A stretch of DNA of 7,056 nucleotides from Chloroflexota bacterium (lineage in GTDB: Bacteria > Chloroflexota > Limnocylindria > Limnocylindrales > CSP1-4): positions 1 through 7,056 of the forward strand of contig JAKAHX010000076.1 of assembly GCA_021814735.1 (NCBI GenBank), given 5' to 3'. The position numbers and the translations under genes are program-made. How positions within the stretch are numbered: the first letter of the stretch is position 1; each line of letters starts with the position of its first letter. The notes under the pieces are model-generated. The model made no database searches. It was not told where the DNA came from and saw nothing but the letters and a program-made list of their open reading frames with translations. This document shows positions 1 through 4,753 of the stretch, piece after piece.

Positions 1-64
1 CGTCAGGTCGCGGGGATACGACGCCGATCCGGGGCGGACCGTGCCAGGGCCGCGTATCCCGGCG
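1..64. other. Sequence downstream of pyrE, no gene seen; imperfect hairpin and repeated stop context
   Basis: This is the first sequence 3' of the pyrE stop. No start codon with a ribosome binding site for a following leftward gene is visible. GGGATACG at 13-20 is the inverse complement of CGTATCCC at 53-60, giving an 8-bp stem with a 32-nt loop, extendable past one mismatch. No run of T follows on the minus strand, so it is a poor match to a Rho-independent terminator. The 14 bases at 1-14 are repeated exactly at 63-76, where they include the pyrE stop codon. Whether the operon ends here or continues beyond the window edge cannot be told. Confidence 0.3.
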
Positions 65-886
65 TCAGGTCGCGGGACCGAGCGTCGTGGGCGGCGCGCC
101 GGACGGGGCCTGCTGGGCGGGCGCCGGAGGCATGCCCGGGCCGCGGCGACCGGACGCCTCGCCCTCCGCGATGGTCTCCGCGACGACCCCGCGCTTGGTG
201 CCGCTGGAGCCAGGGACTTCGAGTTCGCGACCCGCGGCGCATCCCGGGCAGCTCGTGGGTCCCGGGTCGTAGGTGGGCAGCTCCAGCGTCCAGAGCGCGT
301 GGGCCGGGTAGGCGTGGCCGCTCACCGGCGACGTGACGCTCCGCAGGCCGCCGGACCGGTCCACCAGCACCGCCGCCAGGACCAGCTCGGCGCCCGCGGC
401 CTCGATCGGGGGGAGCATTGCCAGCAGCGAGCCGCCGGTGGTCAGGATGTCGTCTACCAGCAGGACCCGCTCGCCCTCCGCGAGCTGGAAGCCTCGGCGG
501 AACTCGCGCCGCGTCGTGCCATCCGGGTCATGAACCTCCTCCGCGAAGATGCCCCGCACGCCAAGCTGCCGGGCGACCTCGAACGCGAGGATCACCCCGC
601 CGGTGGTGGGTCCCACCACCACGTCCACCGCCGAGCCTTCCGGCCCGGAGACGAGTGCGGCCAGGTGGCCGCACAGCTCGGAGACCGCGTCGGGATACTG
701 CAGGACCTGGAACTTCTCCAGGTAGCGTTCCGCGTGGCGCCCGCTCTTCAGCTGGAAATGGCCGTCCCGCAGGGCACCGGACGCGACGAAGATCTGCTCC
801 ACCCGCCTGGCCACCGCCGCCGGGTCGGGTGCGCTCTCGATGCCACGCGCATCGCTGCCCACGCCGACCGCACGCCTCGCGTTCAT
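65..886 (-). CDS. pyrE: Orotate phosphoribosyltransferase
   Basis: PyrE transfers the phosphoribosyl group of PRPP to orotate, giving orotidine 5'-monophosphate, the fifth step of de novo pyrimidine synthesis in the cytoplasm. Reading from ATG at 886 gives 273 residues. The PRPP-binding signature VLLVDDILTTGGS is at residues 141-153. The N-terminal part has the family's FQLKSGRHAERYLEKF (44-59) and VVGPTTGGVILAFEVAR (90-106). A CPGCAAG element at 213-219, followed by a PGS, resembles the short Cys-containing end seen in some bacterial PyrE proteins. The in-frame GTG at 898 is an alternative start. I prefer ATG at 886 because it overlaps the preceding ORF's stop as ATGA and has GGTGG-like sequence upstream. 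The protein is long for the family (usually about 180-220). Residues about 230-273 form a Gly/Pro/Ala-rich tail with no recognisable domain. Function is secure; the role of the tail is unknown. Confidence 0.95.
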   Translation of the reverse strand: MNARRAVGVGSDARGIESAPDPAAVARRVEQIFVASGALRDGHFQLKSGRHAERYLEKFQVLQYPDAVSELCGHLAALVSGPEGSAVDVVVGPTTGGVILAFEVARQLGVRGIFAEEVHDPDGTTRREFRRGFQLAEGERVLLVDDILTTGGSLLAMLPPIEAAGAELVLAAVLVDRSGGLRSVTSPVSGHAYPAHALWTLELPTYDPGPTSCPGCAAGRELEVPGSSGTKRGVVAETIAEGEASGRRGPGMPPAPAQQAPSGAPPTTLGPAT

Positions 887-1104
887 TGCACCACCCACCG
901 CACGTACCGCGCCGCCGCGCTGGTCGCGTCCGCCGCGCCGTCATGCACCGCTGCTTCGGCCATCGCCACCGCGCCGTCCAGCTCCACCGCGTGGGCCATT
1001 GCCACCGCGCCGTCCAGCTCCACCGCGTGGGCCATTGCCACCGCGCCGTCCAGCTCCACCGCGTGGGCCATTGCCACCGCGCCGTCCTGCGGCCGCTCGC
1101 TCAT
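883..1104 (-). CDS. 73-residue protein made of 12-residue tandem repeats, between pyrD and pyrE
   Basis: I do not recognise this protein. After MSERPQ it consists of three copies of DGAVAMAHAVEL, a diverged copy DGAVAMAEAAVH, a decayed DGAADATSAAAR and a short end YVRWVVQ. It has no cysteine, signal peptide or convincing membrane segment; the Ala/Val/Met-rich repeats could form helices. It is probably a genuine translated frame: its ATG overlaps the pyrD stop as ATGA (1101-1104), a GGAG lies 8 nt upstream of the ATG (1113-1116), and its TGA overlaps the pyrE ATG as ATGA (883-886). It sits where pyrF occurs in many pyrKD-F-E clusters, but at 73 residues and without any OMP decarboxylase motif it is not PyrF. 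Possible roles are a small structural or regulatory protein, or simply a translated linker keeping pyrE coupled to pyrD. The whole repeat region is open in several frames because the unit is a multiple of three, so an open frame alone proves little. Confidence 0.6.
   Translation of the reverse strand: MSERPQDGAVAMAHAVELDGAVAMAHAVELDGAVAMAHAVELDGAVAMAEAAVHDGAADATSAAARYVRWVVQ
940..1087. repeat. 36-bp tandem repeat array, about four copies
   Basis: The 36-bp unit is found complete at 959-994, 995-1030 and 1031-1066, and truncated to its first 21 bp at 1067-1087. The 995 and 1031 copies are identical; the 959 copy differs from them by one base (C for T at 963). A diverged half unit is visible at about 940-958. 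The unit length is a multiple of three, so copy-number changes preserve the minus-strand frame and add or remove 12 residues (DGAVAMAHAVEL). Near-identity at the DNA level points to recent expansion by slippage or unequal recombination. Confidence 0.95.
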
Positions 1105-2345
1105 GGCCGGTACTCCACGCCCTTCGCCGAGGGCCGGCCGGGCCGTGCCGGAAGCGCCGTGCCGACCAGCGGCAGGTGGCTCGACAGCCCGCGCGCCGCG
1201 CAGTACGCGCGGAGCTCGTCCACCAGGCGCAGCGGCACCTCGGGGTCGGCGAAGATCGCGGTCCCCACCTGGACCGCGATCGCCCCCACGGCAAGGTAAT
1301 CGAGGACGTCGTCGAGCGCGCCGACGCCTCCGATCGCTACCACGGGGATGCTCACCACCTGCGCGACCTCGTACACGATGCGCAGCCCCACCGGGCGGAT
1401 GGCCGGTCCGGACAGCCCGCCGTACACGTTCCCGAGCAGGGGACGGCCGGTGCGGCGGTCAACGGCGATCCCCGAGAGGGTGTTGATGGCCGTGATGGCG
1501 TCCGCGCCGGCATCCTCGATCGCCCGGGCGATCGGCCGGATGTCCGTCACGTTCGGAGAAAGCTTGACGAGCAGCGGCAGGTCGGTGGCCCGGCGCACGG
1601 CCGCGGTGACGGCCGCCGCGGCATCCCGGTCGACGGCGAACTGGAGGCCGCCCTTCCCGACGTTGGGGCAGCTGATGTTGAGCTCGATTCCGGCCACGCC
1701 GGGGACGCCGTCCAGTCGCTGCACCACGCCCACGTAGTCGTCGATCGACTCTCCCGCCACGTTCACCAGGACGGGCACCTGCCAGCCTGCCCAGAGCGGC
1801 GCGTACCGCTCGATGACGGCGTCCACGCCGGGGTTCTGCAGCCCGATGGAGTTCAGCATCCCGCCCGGGGTCTCCGTCACCCGCGGCGGCGGGTTGCCCG
1901 TGCGCGGCTTCAGCGTGGTCCCCTTGCAGCAGATCGCGCCCAGCCGTTCGACGTCCACCACCTCGCCGTACTCGACCCCGTAGCCGAACGTGCCCGAGGC
2001 GACCAGCACGGGGTTCCGGAGCACGAGGCGACCAGGGCGCCGTGGGGCGAGGTCCACCGACAGGTCGACCGCTGCCGCGGCGACACCCGACACCGGCCCG
2101 CCAGCCGGCACGCCTGCCCAGGATCCAGCTGGCGCGGTTCCCGCGGGCAGGGCCGGTGTGCGGGCGCCGGTTCCGCTGCCGATCCCCCGCCCGCTGCCCG
2201 TGGGGGCGCCGGCGTCCCCCACGGCCGGGGTGCCGGCAGCGCCGCCCGCCCGGCTGCGAGGCGCGCGCAGGCCGAGGCGGGGTTCCCCGGCATGAGGGGA
2301 ACGCGTGCGCGGTCCGCTGGTCACGATCGAACGCCGGCGCCTCAC
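1101..2345 (-). CDS. pyrD: Dihydroorotate dehydrogenase, catalytic subunit (class 1B, NAD-linked)
   Basis: PyrD oxidises dihydroorotate to orotate using FMN; in class 1B enzymes electrons pass to NAD+ through PyrK, encoded just upstream. Family motifs, numbered from the GTG at 2345 (414 residues): NPVLVASGTFGYG (111-123), KGTTLKPRTGNPPPR (141-155), MLNSIGLQNPG (163-173), NISCPN (223-228) with Cys226 as the expected active-site base of class 1 enzymes, VKLSPNVTDI (260-269), INTLSGIAVD (287-296), GGLSGPAIRP (309-318) and the phosphate-binding VVAIGGVG (335-342). The GTG at 2345 overlaps the pyrK stop as GTGA and has a strong GGGAGGAG 5 nt upstream. That start adds about 90 Gly/Ala/Pro/Arg-rich residues ahead of the domain, which makes the protein longer than the usual 300-320. 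GTG codons at residues 79 or 85 would give a normal-sized protein but have weaker ribosome binding sites. Function is very secure; the start is less so. The stop overlaps the next ATG. Confidence 0.96.
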   Translation of the reverse strand: MRRRRSIVTSGPRTRSPHAGEPRLGLRAPRSRAGGAAGTPAVGDAGAPTGSGRGIGSGTGARTPALPAGTAPAGSWAGVPAGGPVSGVAAAAVDLSVDLAPRRPGRLVLRNPVLVASGTFGYGVEYGEVVDVERLGAICCKGTTLKPRTGNPPPRVTETPGGMLNSIGLQNPGVDAVIERYAPLWAGWQVPVLVNVAGESIDDYVGVVQRLDGVPGVAGIELNISCPNVGKGGLQFAVDRDAAAAVTAAVRRATDLPLLVKLSPNVTDIRPIARAIEDAGADAITAINTLSGIAVDRRTGRPLLGNVYGGLSGPAIRPVGLRIVYEVAQVVSIPVVAIGGVGALDDVLDYLAVGAIAVQVGTAIFADPEVPLRLVDELRAYCAARGLSSHLPLVGTALPARPGRPSAKGVEYRP

Positions 2346-3199
2346 GCGGGCTCCTCCCAGGCGATCTCCTCGGCGGCGAAGACGGGCCCCTCCCGGCACA
2401 CTCGGAGCGGTCCCTCCACGCCCCACACCACGCACCCGAGACAGGCCCCCACCGCGCAGCCCATGTGCTGCTCCATGGAGACCTGCAGCCACGACCGTCG
2501 GCGGGCCTGCGGCGACCCGAGGGGCACCGGCCGCCCCGTGCCCCGTTTCCGCCCGAGACGCGCCACGCCGAGCCGCGCCTGGCGCCCCGCCGCCAACGCC
2601 GCCAACGCCGCCAGCATGGGGGATGGCCCGCAGGCGAACGCCTGGTCCGCCCAGGCCTCGTACGCAGGCACCAGGTCCGTCACCCGGCCCGGCTGGCCGA
2701 GTGACCCGTCCTCGGTGGCCACCACGTACTCCACCTCGTCGGGGAGCAGCGTGGAGGGGTAGACGTCCCCGGCGGTGGCGGCACCGAAGAGCAGGGTCAC
2801 CTGGCGTCCAGCCTCCAGCGACTCGTCCGCCAGGAAGCGGACGCCCGCCACGCCCAGCCCTCCCGCGATCAGCAGCACGTGGTGGGTCCGGGGATCGACC
2901 TCGAACGGCCGCCCCAGCGGCCCCAGCATGGGCACGCTGTCGCCGGGGCGCCCACGGGCGAGGAGCTCGGTCCCCTTGCCGGCGATCCGGAAATGCAGGG
3001 TGATCTCGCCCGCCACCCGGTCGACGGTGTTGATGCTGATGGGACGGCGGAGGACCAGCCCGGAGTAGTCCGGCGTGCGGACGTGCACGAACTGGCCGGC
3101 CCGCGCTCCGGCGGCGAGCCAGGGCGCGCGGTAGCGCTGGAGCCACTGGCGGGGCAGGATCTCCCGCGTCTCGACGAGCTCGGCGTCGAGGAGGCGCAT
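2342..3199 (-). CDS. pyrK: Dihydroorotate dehydrogenase electron-transfer subunit (FAD, 2Fe-2S)
   Basis: PyrK carries FAD and a 2Fe-2S cluster and passes electrons from the FMN of PyrD to NAD+, forming a PyrD2-PyrK2 heterotetramer in the characterised class 1B enzymes. The 285-residue product starts at ATG 3199. It has the FAD-binding RRPISI (51-56), a nucleotide-binding loop LLIAGGLGVAGVRF (109-122) and ACGPSPML (189-196), all typical of the ferredoxin-reductase fold. C-terminal cysteines 248, 253, 256 and 268 (C-x4-C-x2-C-x11-C) match the PyrK 2Fe-2S ligands. A basic stretch at about 208-237 lies between the ACGPSPML helix and the QVSMEQHMGC strand. It appears to be an extra loop compared with typical PyrK, which is usually about 230-270 residues. 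The upstream ribosome binding site is weak (AGGA only 3 nt from the ATG), and the preceding gene ends 20 nt away. Confidence 0.95.
   Translation of the reverse strand: MRLLDAELVETREILPRQWLQRYRAPWLAAGARAGQFVHVRTPDYSGLVLRRPISINTVDRVAGEITLHFRIAGKGTELLARGRPGDSVPMLGPLGRPFEVDPRTHHVLLIAGGLGVAGVRFLADESLEAGRQVTLLFGAATAGDVYPSTLLPDEVEYVVATEDGSLGQPGRVTDLVPAYEAWADQAFACGPSPMLAALAALAAGRQARLGVARLGRKRGTGRPVPLGSPQARRRSWLQVSMEQHMGCAVGACLGCVVWGVEGPLRVCREGPVFAAEEIAWEEPA
2351..2358 (-). promoter_or_regulatory. Ribosome binding site that supports the long pyrD start
   Basis: The minus strand reads GGGAGGAG here, 5 nt before the GTG at 2345. It lies inside the last codons of pyrK. It is among the best Shine-Dalgarno matches in the cluster, and together with the GTGA overlap it argues that pyrD translation starts here by coupling to pyrK. 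Confidence 0.65.
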
Positions 3200-3219
3200 C
3201 GGTCCTGGTGCCCCGACCC

Positions 3220-4107
3220 TCAGGCGTCGGGCGACTGGTCGTCCCCGTCGCCCTCGTCGTCGCTCTCGCCGATCACGGTCGGGAAGGCATCGGCGAGGGC
3301 GTCCGCCACGTCCCCGAACACGTCGGTCGGGTCGTAGAACTCCACCAGTTCCGCGGCGGAGTCCAGGCGCCGCCAGCGGTCCTCCTCGTCCTCCGGCACG
3401 ACCTCGGCGACCAGGCGCCCCTCGCCGGTCAGGGTCAGGCGCTCGTCGTCCTCGTCGATGATCATCAGGTCGCCCAGCCGGGCGGCGAGCGGGCGCGCAC
3501 TCCCCTCGAACTGCTCGACGAGCCGCGCCTCCGCCTCCTGGCTGCGTTCCTGGAAGGAGAGGGCCAGGTCGTACAGGCGGGAGGCCGCCTCCTCCGCGTC
3601 CGCCGGCGGCTCCTCCTCCACGTGCTTTGCGGCCCACGCGTCGGCGGCGGCGGCGTAGGCGCCCTCGTCGGCGGCCACCGCGTAGCCTTCCTCGGCCACG
3701 GTCTCGTCCGGCGCGATCCCGGCCGTTTCCATGAGGGTCTCGGCCGCGGTGGGCTCCTCGCCCAGGCCGGCCGCGGCGCGCGCCGCCTCGGCGAATGCCG
3801 CGAAGACCTCGGCGGGGTTGTAGAGCTCCACGAGCTCCGCGGCGGACTCGATGACCTCCGTCTCGGAGACCCACTCGCCGTTGTCGTCCTGGTAGCGGGT
3901 CCGCGAGCGGAAGGTCCCGTCCGGCGCGACGGCGAGGTAGTCCGGTTCCTCGTCGATCAGGACGAATCCGCCCGCGTCCTCGATCCGGTCGGCGTTGGCG
4001 TCGAGGAACCGGCGGAGCTGCTCGGCGGACTTGACGAGGAAGTCGCGCCGCTCGAGGGCGGCATCGGCGGCGAGCTCGCCGAGCGACTGGTTGCGGCTCA
4101 GGTCCAT
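3220..4107 (-). CDS. Uncharacterised acidic 295-residue protein with an internal duplication
   Basis: I do not recognise the family. The product is rich in Glu, Asp and Ala and ends in an acidic tail (ESDDEGDGDD, 281-290). It has no signal peptide, membrane segment or cysteine, so it is probably soluble and cytoplasmic. Two modules resemble each other: residues about 48-110 contain VLIDEEPDYLAV then ESAAELVELYNPAEVF, and residues about 214-272 contain MIIDEDDERLTL then DSAAELVEFYDPTDVF. Each looks like beta strands followed by a helix. They are joined by an Ala/Glu-rich helical linker (about 100-210), possibly partly coiled. The ATG at 4107 has an ideal AAGGAG 6 nt upstream, which overlaps the TAA of the preceding gene. 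pyrK begins 20 nt after its stop, so it is very likely co-transcribed with the pyr genes. Base composition matches its neighbours and gives no sign of recent transfer. A real gene with near certainty; function unknown. Confidence 0.85.
   Translation of the reverse strand: MDLSRNQSLGELAADAALERRDFLVKSAEQLRRFLDANADRIEDAGGFVLIDEEPDYLAVAPDGTFRSRTRYQDDNGEWVSETEVIESAAELVELYNPAEVFAAFAEAARAAAGLGEEPTAAETLMETAGIAPDETVAEEGYAVAADEGAYAAAADAWAAKHVEEEPPADAEEAASRLYDLALSFQERSQEAEARLVEQFEGSARPLAARLGDLMIIDEDDERLTLTGEGRLVAEVVPEDEEDRWRRLDSAAELVEFYDPTDVFGDVADALADAFPTVIGESDDEGDGDDQSPDA
3292..3966 (-). repeat. Diverged internal gene duplication inside the acidic protein gene
   Basis: The segment 3778-3966 (residues 48-110) and the segment 3292-3468 (residues 214-272) encode similar modules. 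The best-conserved core is SAAELVE(L/F)Y(N/D)P, preceded by E or D and followed by a (E/D)VF element. The DNA has diverged, so this is an old duplication rather than a recent tandem repeat. Confidence 0.7.
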
Positions 4108-4113
4108 CGTGCG

Positions 4114-4119
4114 CTCCTT
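4114..4119 (-). promoter_or_regulatory. Ribosome binding site of the acidic protein gene
   Basis: The minus strand reads AAGGAG, 6 nt before the ATG at 4107. It overlaps the TAA stop of the upstream gene (4118-4120). The intergenic gap is only 10 nt, so the two genes are likely translated from one mRNA. Confidence 0.8.
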
Positions 4120-4444
4120 ACGGGTGGTACTCGAGGTCGGGGCCCATGCGCTCGCGAAGGAGCATGGAGTGATGGCGCTGGAAGATCCACTCCCCGGCGC
4201 GATGGCCGATCTTCCTGGTCGCCTCGTCCGCCTCGAGCTTGTCGAGCGCGGCGTAGTCGGGGAGCTGGAACAGGATCAGGTTGTCGAAGTCCCAGCCGTG
4301 GGCGATGTTGTACCAGCCCAGGAACTTGATGTTGAACTTCTCCTCGTACTCGCGGACCTGGCGCGGGAACATGGTCCGCATGAAGAACTTGAAGAAGGCG
4401 TCGCGGCCGCGACGAACCGAGAAGAACGTTGCGAGGACGGGCAC
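4118..4444 (-). CDS. Small protein of probable dimeric alpha/beta-barrel (NIPSNAP/Dabb-like) fold
   Basis: A 108-residue soluble protein beginning PVLATFFSVRRGRDAFFKFF after the initiator. It has a beta strand, an amphipathic helix with FMRTMFPRQV (21-30), a central strand FLGWYNIAHGWDFDNLILFQL (41-61), a helix LDKLEADEATRKIG (67-80), and the end IFQRHHSMLLRERMG (87-101). A strand-helix-strand-strand-helix layout of this size with aromatic residues on the strands suggests the ferredoxin-like dimeric barrel superfamily (Dabb, NIPSNAP, EthD types). That is a fold-level inference, and no exact family or substrate is claimed. His49, Trp51, His91 and His92 stand out as possible pocket or ligand residues. 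The GTG start is supported by GGAGG 6 nt upstream. It heads the leftward cluster, 10 nt ahead of the acidic protein gene. Confidence 0.85.
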   Translation of the reverse strand: MPVLATFFSVRRGRDAFFKFFMRTMFPRQVREYEEKFNIKFLGWYNIAHGWDFDNLILFQLPDYAALDKLEADEATRKIGHRAGEWIFQRHHSMLLRERMGPDLEYHP

Positions 4445-4446
4445 GC

Positions 4447-4461
4447 GATCCCTCCGGGATC
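4447..4461 (-). promoter_or_regulatory. Ribosome binding site within a small perfect hairpin
   Basis: GATCCC (4447-4452) and GGGATC (4456-4461) are perfect inverse complements around a 3-nt loop. On the minus-strand mRNA the GGAGG (4451-4455) for the GTG at 4444 forms the loop and part of the 3' arm. The stem could partly hide the ribosome binding site. Both the inverted repeat and the Shine-Dalgarno sequence are seen directly; a regulatory effect is inference. Confidence 0.55.
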
Positions 4462-4515
4462 AACCCACGAACAGTGGACGCTCGGTGACGCGCCCATTGT
4501 CGCACGCCGAGGGAT

Positions 4516-4556
4516 GCCGGCTTCGCCCCGTCCCGCGCGGCCGGCTTCACCCCGTC
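4516..4556. repeat. 17-bp direct repeat pair, one mismatch
   Basis: GCCGGCTTCGCCCCGTC at 4516-4532 recurs at 4540-4556 with A for G at its tenth base; the starts are 24 bp apart, about two helical turns. This spacing would suit paired protein-binding sites, but a chance duplication in GC-rich spacer DNA is also possible. Confidence 0.55.
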
Positions 4557-4640
4557 GGGCGCCGTCGAGCCGCCGGCAGCAGATCGCGGCACGGCGGAGT
4601 CGCGCAGGGCGGATCGCGAGTTCGCGGCGCGGCCGCCGCC

Positions 4641-4686
4641 GAATCGCCACCCGGCCGGGCGCGCTCCGCCACCGAGTCGCCACCCG
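4641..4686. repeat. 13-bp direct repeat pair, one mismatch
   Basis: GAATCGCCACCCG at 4641-4653 recurs as GAGTCGCCACCCG at 4674-4686; the starts are 33 bp apart, about three helical turns. It lies just upstream of the candidate gltB -35 element. A role as activator sites is only a possibility. Confidence 0.5.
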
Positions 4687-4687
4687 C

Positions 4688-4704
4688 GCGCGACTGACTC
4701 GCGC
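4688..4704. promoter_or_regulatory. Palindrome overlapping the candidate gltB -35 element
   Basis: GCGCGA (4688-4693) and TCGCGC (4699-4704) are perfect inverse complements separated by CTGAC. The centre and part of the right arm coincide with the proposed -35 hexamer (4694-4699), the place where a repressor would block RNA polymerase. GC-rich 6-bp arms occur by chance fairly often here, so this is tentative. Confidence 0.35.
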
Positions 4705-4723
4705 CGCAGGTTCCGGCTAGGGT
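4694..4723 (+). promoter_or_regulatory. Candidate housekeeping-sigma promoter for gltB
   Basis: CTGACT (4694-4699, sharing TGAC with TTGACA) is followed after 18 nt by TAGGGT (4718-4723), which keeps the T-A...T of the -10 consensus in a form common in GC-rich bacteria. Transcription would begin near 4730, leaving a leader of about 24 nt before the gltB ATG with its ribosome binding site. It is the best match I found in the spacer, judged by eye. Confidence 0.4.
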
Positions 4724-4742
4724 CCGACGCAACCCCGATCCC

Positions 4743-4746
4743 GGAG
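4743..4746 (+). promoter_or_regulatory. gltB ribosome binding site
   Basis: GGAG lies 7 nt upstream of the ATG at 4754. It fixes the start that places the conserved nucleophile Cys at residue 16, after a short cleavable propeptide. Confidence 0.75.
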
Positions 4747-4753
4747 ATTGTCC

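Larger units (their letters stand above)
4445..4753. other. Divergent intergenic region between the leftward cluster and gltB
   Basis: About 309 bp without a convincing gene. It must carry promoters for both directions. It contains a 17-bp direct repeat with one mismatch (4516-4532 and 4540-4556), a 13-bp one with one mismatch (4641-4653 and 4674-4686), and several scattered short GATCGC/GANTCGC-like words between 4582 and 4680. I see a candidate promoter for gltB but none I would defend for the leftward genes. Long open frames cross it only because stop codons are rare at this GC content. Confidence 0.6.

Noticed and set aside
959..1087. CRISPR array
   Set aside because: The 36-bp units are directly adjacent with no unique spacers between them, so this is a coding tandem repeat and not a repeat-spacer array.
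41..2762. Two long plus-strand open frames (41-1486 and 840-2762) opposite pyrE and pyrD
   Set aside because: The opposite strand encodes clear PyrE, PyrD and part of PyrK. These plus-strand products are Arg/Pro/Ala-rich with no motif, and are explained by scarcity of stop codons at high GC.
3199..3874. An upstream extension of pyrK (open frame back to 3874)
   Set aside because: The extension overlaps the acidic protein gene in another frame, is Arg/Gly-rich, and the PyrK domain begins properly at MRLLDAELVE from the ATG at 3199.
3208..4329. A 373-codon plus-strand frame opposite the acidic protein gene
   Set aside because: The minus-strand frame has an ideal ribosome binding site, operon spacing and an internal protein-level duplication. 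The plus-strand product looks like reverse-complement sequence and crosses two gene borders.
4478..4500. A minus-strand -10-like GACAAT upstream of the 108-residue protein gene
   Set aside because: It matches four of six positions, but no acceptable -35 is found 16-19 nt upstream, so I do not call a promoter.
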